64,000 bases of DNA from Clitopilus passeckerianus (taxonomy: Eukaryota; Basidiomycota; Agaricomycetes; Agaricales; Entolomataceae): NCBI GenBank assembly GCA_944990035.1, contig CALYLX010000080.1, forward strand, positions 620,001 to 684,000, written 5' to 3'. The notes beneath the pieces were generated by a model, which saw only the letters and a list, made by a program, of their open reading frames with translations, was not told the DNA's origin and did no database searches. The position numbers and the translations under genes are program-made. Shown piece by piece: positions 11,960-23,699 of this stretch. Position 1 is the stretch's first letter; every line of letters starts with the position of its first letter.

Positions 11960-12640
11960 ATGTTCTCTAGGAAGCTCTTCGCTGTTGCTTTTCTCGCCAC
12001 TGCCGTTGTCGCCCAGTCTGGCTCCGAAGTGAAGACCTCCAGCTGAGCGCTGCTCCTTCCATTCCTTCCATCGACCCTGGTGTCTTTGGCTGCATGACCG
12101 ATACCATCACCAACAACGGCTGCACTTCGTTGTATGTTCAATTTGCTTGGATGTCATGACCTATGTTCTTGCCTACGTTTGCTGACCACATGCCTACCAG
12201 TACCGACCTACAATGTCTCTGCGACAACGAGACCTTCCAGCGGGCTGCTTGTCAATGCCCGAGAACAAATGCACCTTCGTGGACCAACTGATTGCTCGTG
12301 ATTTCCAGCTGCAGCAGTGTGCTAGCGTCACTGGAAGTATGCCGTCTAGGTCATTTACCCTCTTACGAGCCGCCTTGACGCGTCTCCCATGACCTCAGCT
12401 GCTGCCGCCACCTCTGGCTCTGGCTCTGCTACAGGAACTGCCACTGGGACCAGCACGGCCTTGACCAGGCCTGCCTCCTCCAAGCCCGCTTCCTCCGGGG
12501 CTTCTACCACTGGTGGCTCAATCCAGATTTCCAACGCTGCCATGAAATTGGGTCCCGTGACCGGTATTTTGGCTGTCATCAGTGGGTTCGTTGAAGCATA
12601 TTTTGAACGATGGGCTGTTGTGATCTGGCAACGACAGTGA
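11960..12640 (+). pseudogene. Broken CFEM-domain, GPI-anchored-type protein
   Basis: The start codon opens a signal peptide (MFSRKLFAVAFLATAVVAQS). After a frame slip near 12035 a cysteine pattern typical of CFEM follows: GCMTDTITNNGC, an intron (about 12133-12200), TDLQCLCDNETFQ, then after a second slip CLSMPENKC and LQQCASVTG. A second intron (about 12338-12398) leads to a Ser/Thr/Ala-rich tail and a hydrophobic end, as in GPI-anchored wall proteins. The direct frame hits TGA at about 12044. CFEM proteins are cysteine-rich surface proteins, some of which bind haem or act at host contact. With two slips it is most likely a pseudogene, but two sequencing errors cannot be excluded. Confidence 0.65.
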
Positions 12641-13312
12641 TAGTTACACTGTCTTCGAAATTATTGGGCGATGTTGAAGCCTTTGGATACCTATGATCCA
12701 ATCCCGGTGACGCATGGGACAACGCAGATAGGCACTCACTGAGGTTCCCTCAAACCTATCTCAATGGATCTCGATGATTTCTCACCAAATTTGGCCATTC
12801 CCCGGCCGTTCCCTAACACTAAAAGATGCTGAAACCAGACGAAGGTCCATGCTCATTCAAAACGCACTAGCACGGGTCTATTTCGTGTACATTGCATTGG
12901 TACATCTTCCGAATTTCTGGAGCCCAAATAGTCTATTTCTGGAGGAGCTGAGGGCGGGTGAGAAGTCAACAGCGATGAGAGGGGTGAAAACCGCAGGGCC
13001 AACGTGGCTACTCCGGAATGGGCAGTACAGGGCATTCTTAGTGTCATTCAATAGTTAGAATGATTAAAATTAACGCTGTACATGCATTCTGTAGTGAGAT
13101 ATGCGGGATGGAAGAGCTCTCAACGCGTTTACAAAAAATTTTGATCAAACACACGTCAGGCCAACAATTTCAAAAACAGCAGTACTCTAGGGTAATTGAG
13201 CAAGGGGAAGGTCGTCTGGCAATGGTAAGGAAGTTGAACGTTGAACGTTGACGGGTTAGACCGACCACTATCGTGATCACGAGTGTTATCACGGTGTTTC
13301 ACTGCGGACACC
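12641..13312. other. Intergenic
   Basis: No gene is supported. The part at about 13195-13240 (GGCAATGGTAAGGAAG) repeats the 3' flank found at 4600-4635 beside the DUF6535 remnant, so it belongs to the 3' flank of the repeated DUF6535 unit. Confidence 0.5.
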
Positions 13313-16310
13313 TTAATCTTCCTCGGGGATGGTGTCTCTAGGGCCACCTGAAGGATCGGGAATGGGGCTCGAATTCTGAGAATGCATCGATTGATCGTCA
13401 TCCCCATAATAGCCGTACCTGGACAGGACGGACTCGAAGTCGAGGCGTTCCTCAAACCACGAATGGCCTAGGACCATGTCAACGTCACTGCAACGAACAG
13501 GTGATCTGTTTGATTCTTTGGACTTGCACTCCTCGACTTTGTCCATGGCGTCAGGTGAAAGCATCAACGCCGCTGCTTTTGCCAGATTCTGGGTTGCCTT
13601 CCCATGAGGAATCTTGAAGTAGCACCACACCGCCCACACCCATGCTATGATATCCAGCATGTTGCGATCCAATTGCTCGCTAGGCGTGGCTTCCCACCAT
13701 CGACAAATGGTCAGAGTGGATTCGGAGAAGGGAACCGCTACGAAATCTCCAAGTGGTGCTCCTGAGGTTGGATCATTGCCGAATAGGGTTTGGAAACGTT
13801 GGCTCTGGTGAGTTACCAGCATGATGAATTCTAGCGCGTCTAGAATGTCGTTCACCGCGATAGGGTCGAGGATAGGGTGGCCGGCTGCTAGTTGATGAAA
13901 GCGATGGAGGAGTCTGGTTGTCAAGACGGCGACATGGGAAGCCTCGACATCTTCACCGTAAGCGGGGTCATCCCAACGTCGGTCTGTCCATGGCTCGTCA
14001 TTGAAGCACAGCACGTCACGCTCAACGTACCGGCGGACGAACTCGAAGTCCGCGGATGGGTTGGTTGTCTCCTCGAGAGTGTCGAGTAGACCCACCCTCA
14101 TTGCAATCATTGTTTGGAGGGCTATGAGCGAGGTGTCAGAGGCATCAATTGCAGGCCGCTGAGGGTCTCTACACAGTAAACCGACACATGCAATCCAGTT
14201 CTTCTCCAGCTCGCGAGTGTCGTATATCATGGTAAAGCCATGGATAGGGGGAAGTTGGGCATAAATTCACTCTCTCATAGCGTTGCACGAGTGTGTGTTG
14301 ACCTTGCAGTTATAGAACGCCCCTGCATGCGGAGTCGTGGATGTGTCCCATATCTTCCTCGTGGAGCCCCAACCGACAAGTTCTGCTCGTTTGTGAATGT
14401 ATTCCAGCATCAGGTCGCCGTCGCCTATGCTGTATCGTGATGGAAGTTGTAGGCAGAGGCCTAAGACGACATCAAGCCGAGCGATCTCGTCTTGAAGCAA
14501 ATGCTTATTGTTGTTCAATCGCGGGACGATATTGCCCCCGAGCAACGATTCATTGTAAATTCCGGATACGAGCCTCCAATCAGACGACAAGTCCCCCCGA
14601 AAGAGACTTGCTAATGGCCTCGCTGGTTCGTTCGAACTCGAATGGTTTGAGTTCTACAGATGCCTGCAGGAACTGCGCAACACCACAACCTGTGAAACGG
14701 CTGGGATAGCTCATTGCGCAAAGTGCCAGAGCGGAGGGGGCATATGTATGATCGGTGTCGGCGCCTGCTCCATGGCAGGCGTCCAGAAGTGCATTCTGAA
14801 CACGTTCTGGGAACCAAGATGCTCGCGATGCCTTCTCCAGATCAAAATGATCAGGTCGTTCAGCGAACATAAATGCCAACGCCCACAACGCCTTCGGGCC
14901 GGCAATGGAAGAGCGATTTCGATGCTTGTCGTCAAACCATGGGTTTGACGCATTGGCCATCAAGGATGTGACCCTGAGTATGATATCGGCTTCGGGATCG
15001 GTGGTTTCAACAAGAGGTTTGAAGAGATGAAGATTTTCGTCGTGTATGCCGTTTGGGCCATAGATGGCATCAGGTAGTGCTTCAACGAAGGGGAGGAGCT
15101 CTTGATCGTCGGTGAGCGATGACATGGCCCAGGAAATGCTACGCATATCTCGTTGTCGATGGGGAAGTTGGGAAGCTGCCATCATAGCGTCTGAGAGGGT
15201 ATATGTTTGCTTTGGATGCGGCCCTTGAGAGTCACGGGCCGCATGGGGTATGAGACGGCTACCAAGGAATGTATGGACGGGGGATACAAAGGTCTTGATT
15301 CTCTACCATTTGGAGGGAGCCTGTGGGGAATGGTGGGTAGTAGGAAGGAAGGGGCCATTGATAGTGTGCGATACATAGGTGGTAATGGGGGAAACACCAG
15401 ACTGTAGTCTTTTTAAGAAACTCCCAGCTAGTGGAAAAACGGAACGTGCAAGCCCGTGCCAGACTTCCCACGCAATCGGAGAGAGGGGCGTCTGGTATGG
15501 ACAATTCAGTACTATCAAGGGCCAAACAGTGAAGCCAATATAAACGGCTGTGGCGATTGCCAGCGCTCCAACGACAATGTATGCCAATACTGAATTGACG
15601 TCTTGCAAGAATGCGATCAATCCACCGAGGAACAGGAAGAAGGAGAGATGGAGCATGGAGGGGATCACGTTCACAACTGTGTGCATATTGAAAGTCTTTA
15701 GTCCGAAATAAAGAAAGGACAACAGGCGGGCATGGGGCGTCGATGAGCGAAGCTGCCCAGTCTTATGCAAGAACTGTCGGCTCCATTGCTGGACAAAGGT
15801 GGCAAGAAATGCGCAGAAGAGGGCCAAGATGAGGCTCAAGAACCACAAAATGTCGCAAGCCACGGCCGCCGAAGTTGGTTTGAATCCGTCCGTGGCTGCC
15901 TGAGCGGCGCTGTCGCTGCCGTTGGAGGATGTTAGTTGCTCCGAAATACGTTGAAGCAACACCACAGAGGCATCGGCGGGGTCCTCCTGGAGCTTTGAAT
16001 AACTCTCGATGACGAAAGCGGTGAGGATCCCAGAGTATAGACCGGCCTAGCGTAGTAAAATTGTGAGCTTGAGAAAGGGCATGGCAAGTGTTATCGTTAG
16101 GAAGACTTACGAAGACAAGTGTGTTATCCATGTCGTCTTTCCAGCTTTGAACAAGCCCTGTATCATATCTTTCGGCTTCCTGTACATATACTTCCAGAAG
16201 TCTTCCGCATGCCTCATCATCTGACTGCTTGATATCGGATGCTGTTGGGTCTTTAGCACCGAGAAACAACTCATAAAGTCAGTGAGAATGTCAAACTTAC
16301 CTGTGTTCAT
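13313..16310 (-). pseudogene. DUF6535 family copy 3, three lesions
   Basis: The first exon is only ten bases (ATG at 16310, MNT plus one base), then an intron 16251-16300, then the PTASDIKQSDDEACGRLLEV block. This gives the cleanest view of the family's start. The frame then holds except for three lesions: a TAG near 15303 after APSKW, one extra G in a six-G run near 14590, and a TGA replacing a Cys or Tyr codon near 14267. The reading continues across each of them with good similarity to copies 1 and 4. The homopolymer slip could be a read error, but the two stops are base changes. The TAG might be hidden in an unrecognised intron. Confidence 0.8.
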
Positions 16311-17409
16311 TGGGTGTGGTCGGGGTAAGGGAGGAATGAATCGTCGCAGGAAGGTTGCTTGAAGAACTTAGAAGGCGAACCTTGAAGCCTTGTCCTCTCC
16401 TGTAGCAAGCTGCCTGTCATTTTCTGTGGAGTGGTGTTCGCTTGACAGGACTGGAACCTATTCATTTTCAGTTTCTGGGATTGGAATGGTTCACCGGCTC
16501 GGCGTGCCGGTGCTATCCGGACCAACCAGAATGCATTTGACGCGATCGTTGAATATTCATTCCCGCCTTCAGATACACGTCTCTGGGCAACGCCGGAGGA
16601 CTCGCCGATGAAGACCCCGACCCCCCGACCTCTCGACCGGCCCGCGACGCTTGGAAGAAACGAAAGCAGCAACATTTACATTGTCATCTTCTCGACACAT
16701 GTCTCAGCTCTCCTCCTCCCGGTGTACGCATACCTCTTCGACATCAATTCCGCCGCTGCCGTAATTACTTTGGCGACCTTTGGCACCCAGCCCATACTAC
16801 CAAGTAATGCATAAGTACTCACTAATTGCATGACACTCCTGATGCATGAGGATGTGCTCTAATGAGTGTCAGTAATGCATGATTGCCTATCCTTGATCAT
16901 ACAGGTTTGATGCATTACAGCAGTAGTGCCAGGTGCCTGTTGAGGACGACATAGCAGCAATCAACAACAACAACAACTGGTAGGCTGACTGAAGTCGGAA
17001 TTTTGAATGGCTCCGAAGTTGCAACCGCGATTTTCTTAAATTATCTGCACGTGGCCGATAAACTCGACTGCGCTCTTAAAAGGTCGGCTTCACGATCGGC
17101 TTTAAATTCTATACTGTAAATACCTTGATACCCTCCAGGGTGTTGACGCTGAATTTTGGACCTTGACTAAGACTTTGATAGTCATGGGGCAAAAGATGAA
17201 AAGTAAGAGAATCCCATTAAGGATTTATAGTACTACAAAGAATAATTGATATTACACGGTAAGTCTGATGAATATATAAAGAGTGCATTTAGAAATAAAT
17301 TAGTGCGTAAATGCAATGCGAATGTAAGATGTGAAGGTGATGTAGATGCAAAGGAACGTCTAAGAGATAATGTTTAAACGAGGGGATGGTTCAATTAATC
17401 GAAAGACCT
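16311..17409. other. Intergenic with a foldback element
   Basis: No gene is supported. A small open frame at 16608-16814 (plus) shows no domain. The part from about 16780 to 16936 is an inverted-repeat structure listed separately. Confidence 0.5.
16780..16936. repeat. Foldback/MITE-like inverted repeat
   Basis: The left arm at about 16781-16812 (GGCACC...ACTAC...GTAATGCAT) is mirrored by the right arm at about 16910-16936 (ATGCATTAC...GTAGT...GGTGCC). An inner pair, TGACACTC at 16831 and GAGTGTCA at about 16864, adds a second stem, and GTAATGCAT recurs at 16872. The arms are imperfect. It may be a small non-autonomous transposon relic; I see no clear target duplication. Confidence 0.4.
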
Positions 17410-19331
17410 TTAGTTTTTGTCCCAGTAAATCTCAGCCCGCTCCCTGATAGTTTTGCCGCTGGTGGGAGGGATGCCACCGCCCAAGATACCTTGCCAGACA
17501 CCAGTCATGCCGAGACCGACATGCTTGCCCTGGACATCAAACTCGGCAAGGGCGACCTGGTTGCTACCTTTGGGGCGAGGGTTGTAAGTCCAGAAGGCGT
17601 CCTTCTTCTTATCAGCGTCCTTGCTAACAACGGGAGTGCTGCTGATCAAGCTGATGTTGAAGACGTTGTTGTTGAAGTGCTCCAACTTCATGTGAGAGAA
17701 CCAGGGAGAGTCGTATTCGGCAAGGAGAGTGGGGACGTTGTTGTCGAAGGCACCGGGGAGGATAGAGGTGAGGTTAGCAGTGAGTTGCTTGCAAGCAGCA
17801 GTGAGCTTCTTGGGAGCAGGGTTGATGAGGCAGAAGTTGAGCTCCCCATATCCAGGGTTGGAGAACTTGCCGGCGAATGTGGTAATGTCGACGGATGGAG
17901 CCTTGGGTTTAGCAGGGGGGGCAGTAGCGGGTGCTGGGGGAACGGACTTGATTGCCTTGTACCTGGCATTCCAGTCGATGGGCTCGAGACCGAGGGCACG
18001 ATCGTAGATGTAGTTCTTGATGACCTCACCAATTTGCATACCGTGCTCGTTGTCGTTGGAGAGAACCGAGATACCGATACCATCATTGGGCATGCGGGAG
18101 ATTTGGGTGTTGAAACCCTGGATGAAGCCTCCGTGCTCTAGGATGTAGTGGCCACGGTAGTAGAGTTGAAGCTGAGCAGCGCCATACATGGGGATGGAGT
18201 ACTCAGGGAAAGAGGGGAGGTAAGGACCAGAGGGGATGATGACGGAGGCGACCTTGTCGATAACTGCTTCAGGGATGACTTGCTCGCCAGTGTCGGGGTT
18301 CTTTCCCTTGAGGAGAAGGGCCTTGAGCCATTGGGCCATGTCAACACCGGTGGTTAACATTCCGCCAGTACCGGAGAGAACGTTGCCATCGTCATTGGCA
18401 TCAACACCAGCCCACCAGCGTTGCTGACGGGGTGTTCCTCCAAAAGGATCCTTGTATGGGTTCCAGCCACCACGAGACATACCATAGGCAAGCTTGCCGG
18501 GGGAGTTGTAGGCTTTCTGGTAGTTGAAGGTAGAAGACTTCATGCCGAGAGGCTCGAAGATGTTCTTGGTGGCGAAGCGAGCGAAGGGAATGCCAGTCAG
18601 CTTCTCGGGAACATAGGCCAACATGGTGAAGACCACGTTGTTGTAGAGCCATATGTCACGGAACTCAGCAGCCTGACGATGGAATCCAAGCTTCTTAGTC
18701 TGGAAGGAGGGACATTCAGTATCCTTCTCACGTGTGACATCATTCTGGGTAACTTACGACTGTCTGAACGGTATCAGAGTAGTGGTAAGCGAAGTCATGG
18801 CCCGGATATCCAGTACGGTGGCTCATGCAGTCCAATAGAGTAGCCTCCTTCTTCGCGACCGGATCGGTCATGTTGAATTCGGGAAGAATGTCGGTCATCT
18901 TGGACTCCCAAGTGATAGGCTTCTTGGAGAGAGATGGGTTCTCAATGAGAAGACCGGTGGAGATGACATTGAGGAGCTGGCGAAAAAAAAAAAGATTAGG
19001 ATTGGAATGACAACGGAGGAACGCAAAGCTAATTTACCTTGGTGTTAGAAGCGATGTTGTAGTAGGTGTTCTCGTTCACGAGATCACCTTCGCCGTTTGC
19101 AACACCATATCCCTTCACTTCGGTAACCCAATTGCCCTTCTTGTCCTGTTGGACGAAGGAAACTGAGAGACCCCCAGGGGAGTTCCATTCCTTGAGCATC
19201 TTGTTGATGAAGTCATCTGTCTTCTTGTCAAGGATCTTGTACCCCTTCTTTTCGTCAATCGTCGCCGCGAGGGCAGACTGAGTGAGAAGAAGATAGAACG
19301 GAACGAGGCTGAGGAGTGCTTGAAGCTGCAT
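17410..19331 (-). CDS. Secreted beta-lactamase-like serine hydrolase
   Basis: It belongs to the class C beta-lactamase/penicillin-binding-protein-like family (esterase or peptidase type). Three exons, 19331-19038, 18976-18758 and 18699-17410, give 600 residues with all phases consistent. A signal peptide (MQLQALLSLVPFYLLLTQSALA) opens it. The catalytic Ser and Lys sit in IASNTK at the end of exon 1, the YxN-type motif is LYNN at the start of exon 3, and EHGG marks the third active-site element. A C-terminal beta-rich domain follows a Pro/Ala-rich linker (PPAPATAPPAKPKAP). The real substrate is unknown; fungal members are often esterases or lactonases rather than resistance enzymes. A TATA box lies about 76 bases upstream. 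Confidence 0.88.
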
Positions 19332-20297
19332 GGCGAGCTAGATTCGAGTCCGCTGTGCGACTTGAAGCAAATGGGTTGATGAGATTAGTCCCCAATTCCA
19401 AGGTAGATTTTATACGGATAGCATCCTCGTACTCTCCAGACAATGCTGGCCAATACCAGGCACAAGCACAAGCACCCGCTGTCGGTGTAGCTATGACGGG
19501 ATTAGACGTGGTGTTGAAACTGGGACATAGCAGCCTTGGCATACAAGTCACTCAATCAATCATGGACGAAACTGTCGAAGCGCATTCAAGAAGAGGCTTA
19601 GCATTACTTCACGAGTGCTGGGCCAGATGCTTGCCATGTCGAGGACCTGACTACTGAATGAATTAAAGTCCGAAGAAAAATTGAGGTAAAGCTCGGAGAG
19701 CGTTAGTGGCAAAGTTGCTTACCTCAGTCCGCTCGTCTTATCGTCATGGATTTGGGCCAACGCAAGCACATAGAAAATGACATACATCTACTCCTTTTCG
19801 ACATTCACCGCCGTACACAGAGGCTATGCAATGCAACGTCCGAGAATCGGCCACTCATGCTACCACCACATACAAGTTATGAAGTGCAAATTCTTTTATT
19901 GAACAGTGATCGCCTGCGGTCTAGTATGATTCTCATCGTCCAACAGCGGGTGTTTACGCTGTGCAGGCGGATCTAGAGAAGCAGGCGGTGACGGCGACGG
20001 GTACGAGTCCACAGGATTCGTCGGTGTCTTGATGCTTCTTGGCAGAGCCACTTGAGTTCGGATGATGGTCAGTTTCTGTCGTGGTAGATGATGCGCTTTG
20101 TGGATATGCCGAATGCAGGCCAGACCCTGTTGACTTGGCGAATGCGAAATCGAGAGAACGGTTATTATTTTTCCTCCTTTCCAAGGCCCCGCCAACAGCC
20201 AGAGTGCGGAAGTGGCGATTTATTCCAACAGGCTGCTGCACTCTGAGTTTGACATAGTACTTAGGAGATGTTCAATGTTCTATTGGATTAGCATTTG
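19332..20297. other. Intergenic
   Basis: It separates the start of the serine hydrolase from the end of DUF6535 copy 4. Open frames at 19746-19976 (plus) and 19954-20241 (minus) look like chance. Apart from the promoter I see nothing specific. Confidence 0.5.
19407..19414 (-). promoter_or_regulatory. TATA box of the serine hydrolase gene
   Basis: On the minus strand this reads TATAAAAT, about 76 bases before the start codon at 19331. Confidence 0.55.
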
Positions 20298-23200
20298 CTA
20301 GCTAGCCAACATCTCTGAACATCTTGCTTCTATAAACTTAATAATCTCCTCCACAAAATACGGATTATACACCATCCCTCCCATAGGCAGCGAAGCCCTC
20401 CTCTCACCTCTCCCCGTCCGTTGCAACCTCCGAATCTTCTGACGCGCCTCCCCAGAACAAATCAAATCCGCCGCACTCTTAAGACGCCGAGCCGCCACCC
20501 TCGACCCAACCTCCGCAAACGAATTCCATATCTGCCAAACCACCATAACGATATCGAGTATATCCCAATTCACCTCCTCAGAAGGTGCGTCCTTCCACCA
20601 CTGACATATCTGTTCCGTGTATCCCGAGAATTCTTCAGCAATAGCGTCGTTGATCGCCGCCTCATCAAAGGGGCCGTTGCATTCGATCGTGTAGAGGATA
20701 TATTCCAATCCATCCCGGACGTCCCTCGTATCAGGAGACACCACCGATAATTGGAAGCGCCGAAGAAGCTGCGTGGACAATGCAGCAACACAGGAAGCCT
20801 TCACCCCCATATCCAACGACGGGCCCTCCCGAAACATCTGAGCCGCATCGCCTATCACAGGTTCAAACCGGCCAATATATTCAAACAGCCGCGTGAGGCT
20901 TCCAGATGGCCGTTGAAATTTCGAGTCCGCGTAGGTATCCACCAGAGTCGCCCTCATTGCGACCATCACAGCAAGAGCAATCCAGGAGGTATTCGACGGC
21001 TCGTTAAAGCACGACCGAATCCCATCAGCCAGCTTCAACGCAAACGTCGTCCAGAAGTCCTCGAGTTTATCCGTGTTATACACGCTTTTCTCGGAACTCT
21101 GGGGCCGAATGTGGATGTAGAGATATTCCCGAACGGCATTACACCAGCTCGTATTGATAGGGATCGAGTCACTATTCATCAACAGCGCCAAAAGCGCTTT
21201 CGAACCCCTCGGTGAAGCCTTCCAGATCTTCTCCGTCGACGTCCACCCGTCGAATTTCGCTCGTTTGGCGATGTACTCTATGGCAGAGATAACATCCGGG
21301 TTCTGTTTATACGCGAGATGTAGCCAAATAGTGACAATGGAGTCGTACATCGGGATTTTAGCGCCCAGGGAGAGCTCATTCTCGTCCAACCGACGGGTGA
21401 GCTTGTCCATGCCAACTGGACCCACCGGGATGAAAGCACCAAGTCGATTATGTCTAGCAAGGAACTTTGTGACGACTTGGCTTGTTCGTTCGTATTCAAA
21501 CGCAAGGTCGTCGATGGAAACTTTGAGGAACATCGAGATGGAGCGATGACACCGGGTCGCTGCGAGCGTTTCTAGTTGCATCGGGGAGGTGGGGGAGGTT
21601 TTGTCGAGAAGGGGAGATTGATCATGGGACTCTTCGTCAAGGAGAGCTTGAGTGGCTGGGTCAATGTTGGGCTGTGCGTATCCGGTGACCTGTATTCGAT
21701 TGTATAGATACGCAGTAACATTGAGCTCACAAAGAGCAAGGGCAGAGACTGCGTATGGATGCTTGTGAGGCGCCTGTGCTACGAGGTTGAGAAGCGTGTC
21801 GCGAACATGTTTAGGGAACCAAGAAGTACGCGAGGTCTTCGTCAAGTCGAAATAGAGTGACCGCTCCGTGAGCATGAAAGATAATACCCACAACGCTCTG
21901 GAGCAAGCAACTACACAACGCTCCCGGTGCTTGTCATTAAACCAGGGGTTGCCTGCGTTGCCCATCAAGGAGGCGATCCTGGCAATGATATCCAGTTGCG
22001 GATTTGACGTTTCCAAGATAGGTTTGACGAGGTAAAAGTTACCCTCGCGCAGGCCATTAGGACCGTATACCGCGTCGGGAACAGCTTCCACGAAGGGAAG
22101 TAGCTGAACATCGTCCGTCAAGGATGATAATACCCAGGTGATAGACTGGGTGTCTCGTTGCACACTGTCCTTCTGTGAAGCACCGATGACTTCGTCTGAA
22201 AGGTTACGAGGTTTCTCCCCAATATCGAGGTTCGATGAGCCTCGGTCGTGTCTTGGGAAGGGAAAGGGGTTCGGGATGTATGAATGGACGACACGGATGA
22301 CGGTATCCATTCCCCGCGTCGTCGATCGCGCTGTTTGCAGAGAATAGCCGAAGACAGGGAGGATGGGGCGAGTTGCTACATGTTGGGCGTGGATGATGGC
22401 TCGTGAAATGTTGTGTTCAGACGCCGCCCAAGCATTTTGGACAACTGGGATTATCGACCGTGCGAGGATCTGCCAGGCTTTCCACGCGATGGGAGAAAAG
22501 GGTGTTTGGTATGGGGAGTTGAGGGCGATTACTGGCCAAACGGTAAAGCCTAGGTAGGCGATAGTGACGATTGACAATACGGCAGCGACAAGCCAAGTTA
22601 TGACGGTGTTAACTTCATGCAGGAATGCAACCAGGCCGCCAAGAAACAGGAAAAGAGATAGGTGAAGAAGGGATGGTATGACATTGACGATGGTATGCAT
22701 GCCGAAATCCTTGAGGCCGATGTACAGAAACGAGAACAACCGGGCGTGGGCTGTGGATGAGCGGAGCAAACCAGTCTTGTGCAGAAATTGGCGACTCCAC
22801 TGCTGCACAAACGTGGCAAGGAATGCGCAGGAGATGGCCAGGAGGAGGCTCATGAACCATAGGATATTACAGGCTACGGCAGATGAAGATGGGGTGAATC
22901 CGTCCTTGGGAAACGACTGCGTGGAATTTTGACCCGTGGATAGGGAACGTAGTTGCTCTGAAATTTCGTACAGGAGGAAGGCTGATGCTTCTGCGGGATC
23001 TTCTTGCAGCTTCTGGTAACTTTCGATAACGAATGCCGTGAGGACAGCTGAATATAAACCAGACTAGTGTTGGACCATATGTTAAGGAAGTTACTGAGAA
23101 AAGATCTATGGTAACTCACAAAAACAAGCGTTACGTCCATATCTTCCTTCCAGCTTTTAACGAGGCCCTCATCGTATTGCTGGGCTTCTTGAACGTAGAC

Positions 23201-23317
23201 CTCCCAAAGCCTGCCACAGGCTTCATCGTCAGACTGCGGCCTGGGATCTGGTAGAGGTCGTCAGTATTCCCGTAGGCACCAGATCCTTGTATAGTCGACC
23301 TACGTACGGGTCGACAT
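20298..23317 (-). CDS. DUF6535-domain membrane protein, intact copy 4
   Basis: Three exons, 23317-23308 (ten bases), 23247-23120 and 23063-20298, join with correct phases to 967 residues. The start MST mirrors the ten-base first exon of copy 3. The N-terminal DUF6535 block includes YDEGLVKSWKEDMDVTLVF and SAVLTAFVIESYQKLQEDP. Hydrophobic helices follow (ILWFMSLLLAISCAFLATF, then a pair near residues 165-220, with IPSLLHLSLFLFLGGLVAFL). About 700 mostly helical residues form the rest. Function is unknown; the family is, to my knowledge, specific to mushroom-forming fungi and highly expanded. This is the only copy here without a visible lesion, so it is probably the active one. Confidence 0.85.
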
Positions 23318-23699
23318 GTGGGTGGTTGATAAAGAGTGGCTTCTGGTTGTCTTCAGTCCACCTGGACCCACAACATGTAACGCCTCGTGGTTCCGTTGAG
23401 GATGGACCGACGATGACCGAAGCCGTAATTGTAAAAGTGAGGGCTGCACGGCTTAGCTGGTGCAACGGTCATGATGGAAAGTGCGAAGATGGGGTCAACA
23501 TTTCAGCTCGGCTTCTGATTGGTACATTGTCCCCGACAAAATGATCACTTTGTATGACGATGGTGGCAGCTCTCAAGAAGTATCCCTCCATGACCATATT
23601 AACTGAGAGTCCCTTCCACAGACCTATTGCTGAAGGTTAACCACTATTAATTTCGATGACTAAATATATTATATCCTAGAGCTAGACGAACAGCATCTT
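23318..23699. other. Intergenic
   Basis: It holds the promoter of DUF6535 copy 4 and the 3' flank of NBS1. No gene is seen. Confidence 0.5.

Noticed and set aside
16608..16814. Small plus-strand frame with a hydrophobic part
   Set aside because: 68 codons, no homologue recognised, lies in the promoter region of DUF6535 copy 3 and runs into the foldback repeat.
17386..18141. 251-codon frame antisense to the serine hydrolase
   Set aside because: It mirrors the coding strand of a clear gene; such frames arise from codon bias.
19954..20241. 95-codon minus-strand frame
   Set aside because: Low-complexity Ser/Thr text without signal, domain or supporting exon.
20421..21549. Three long plus-strand frames opposite DUF6535 copy 4
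   Set aside because: Shadows of the intact minus-strand gene, with no start context or splice structure.
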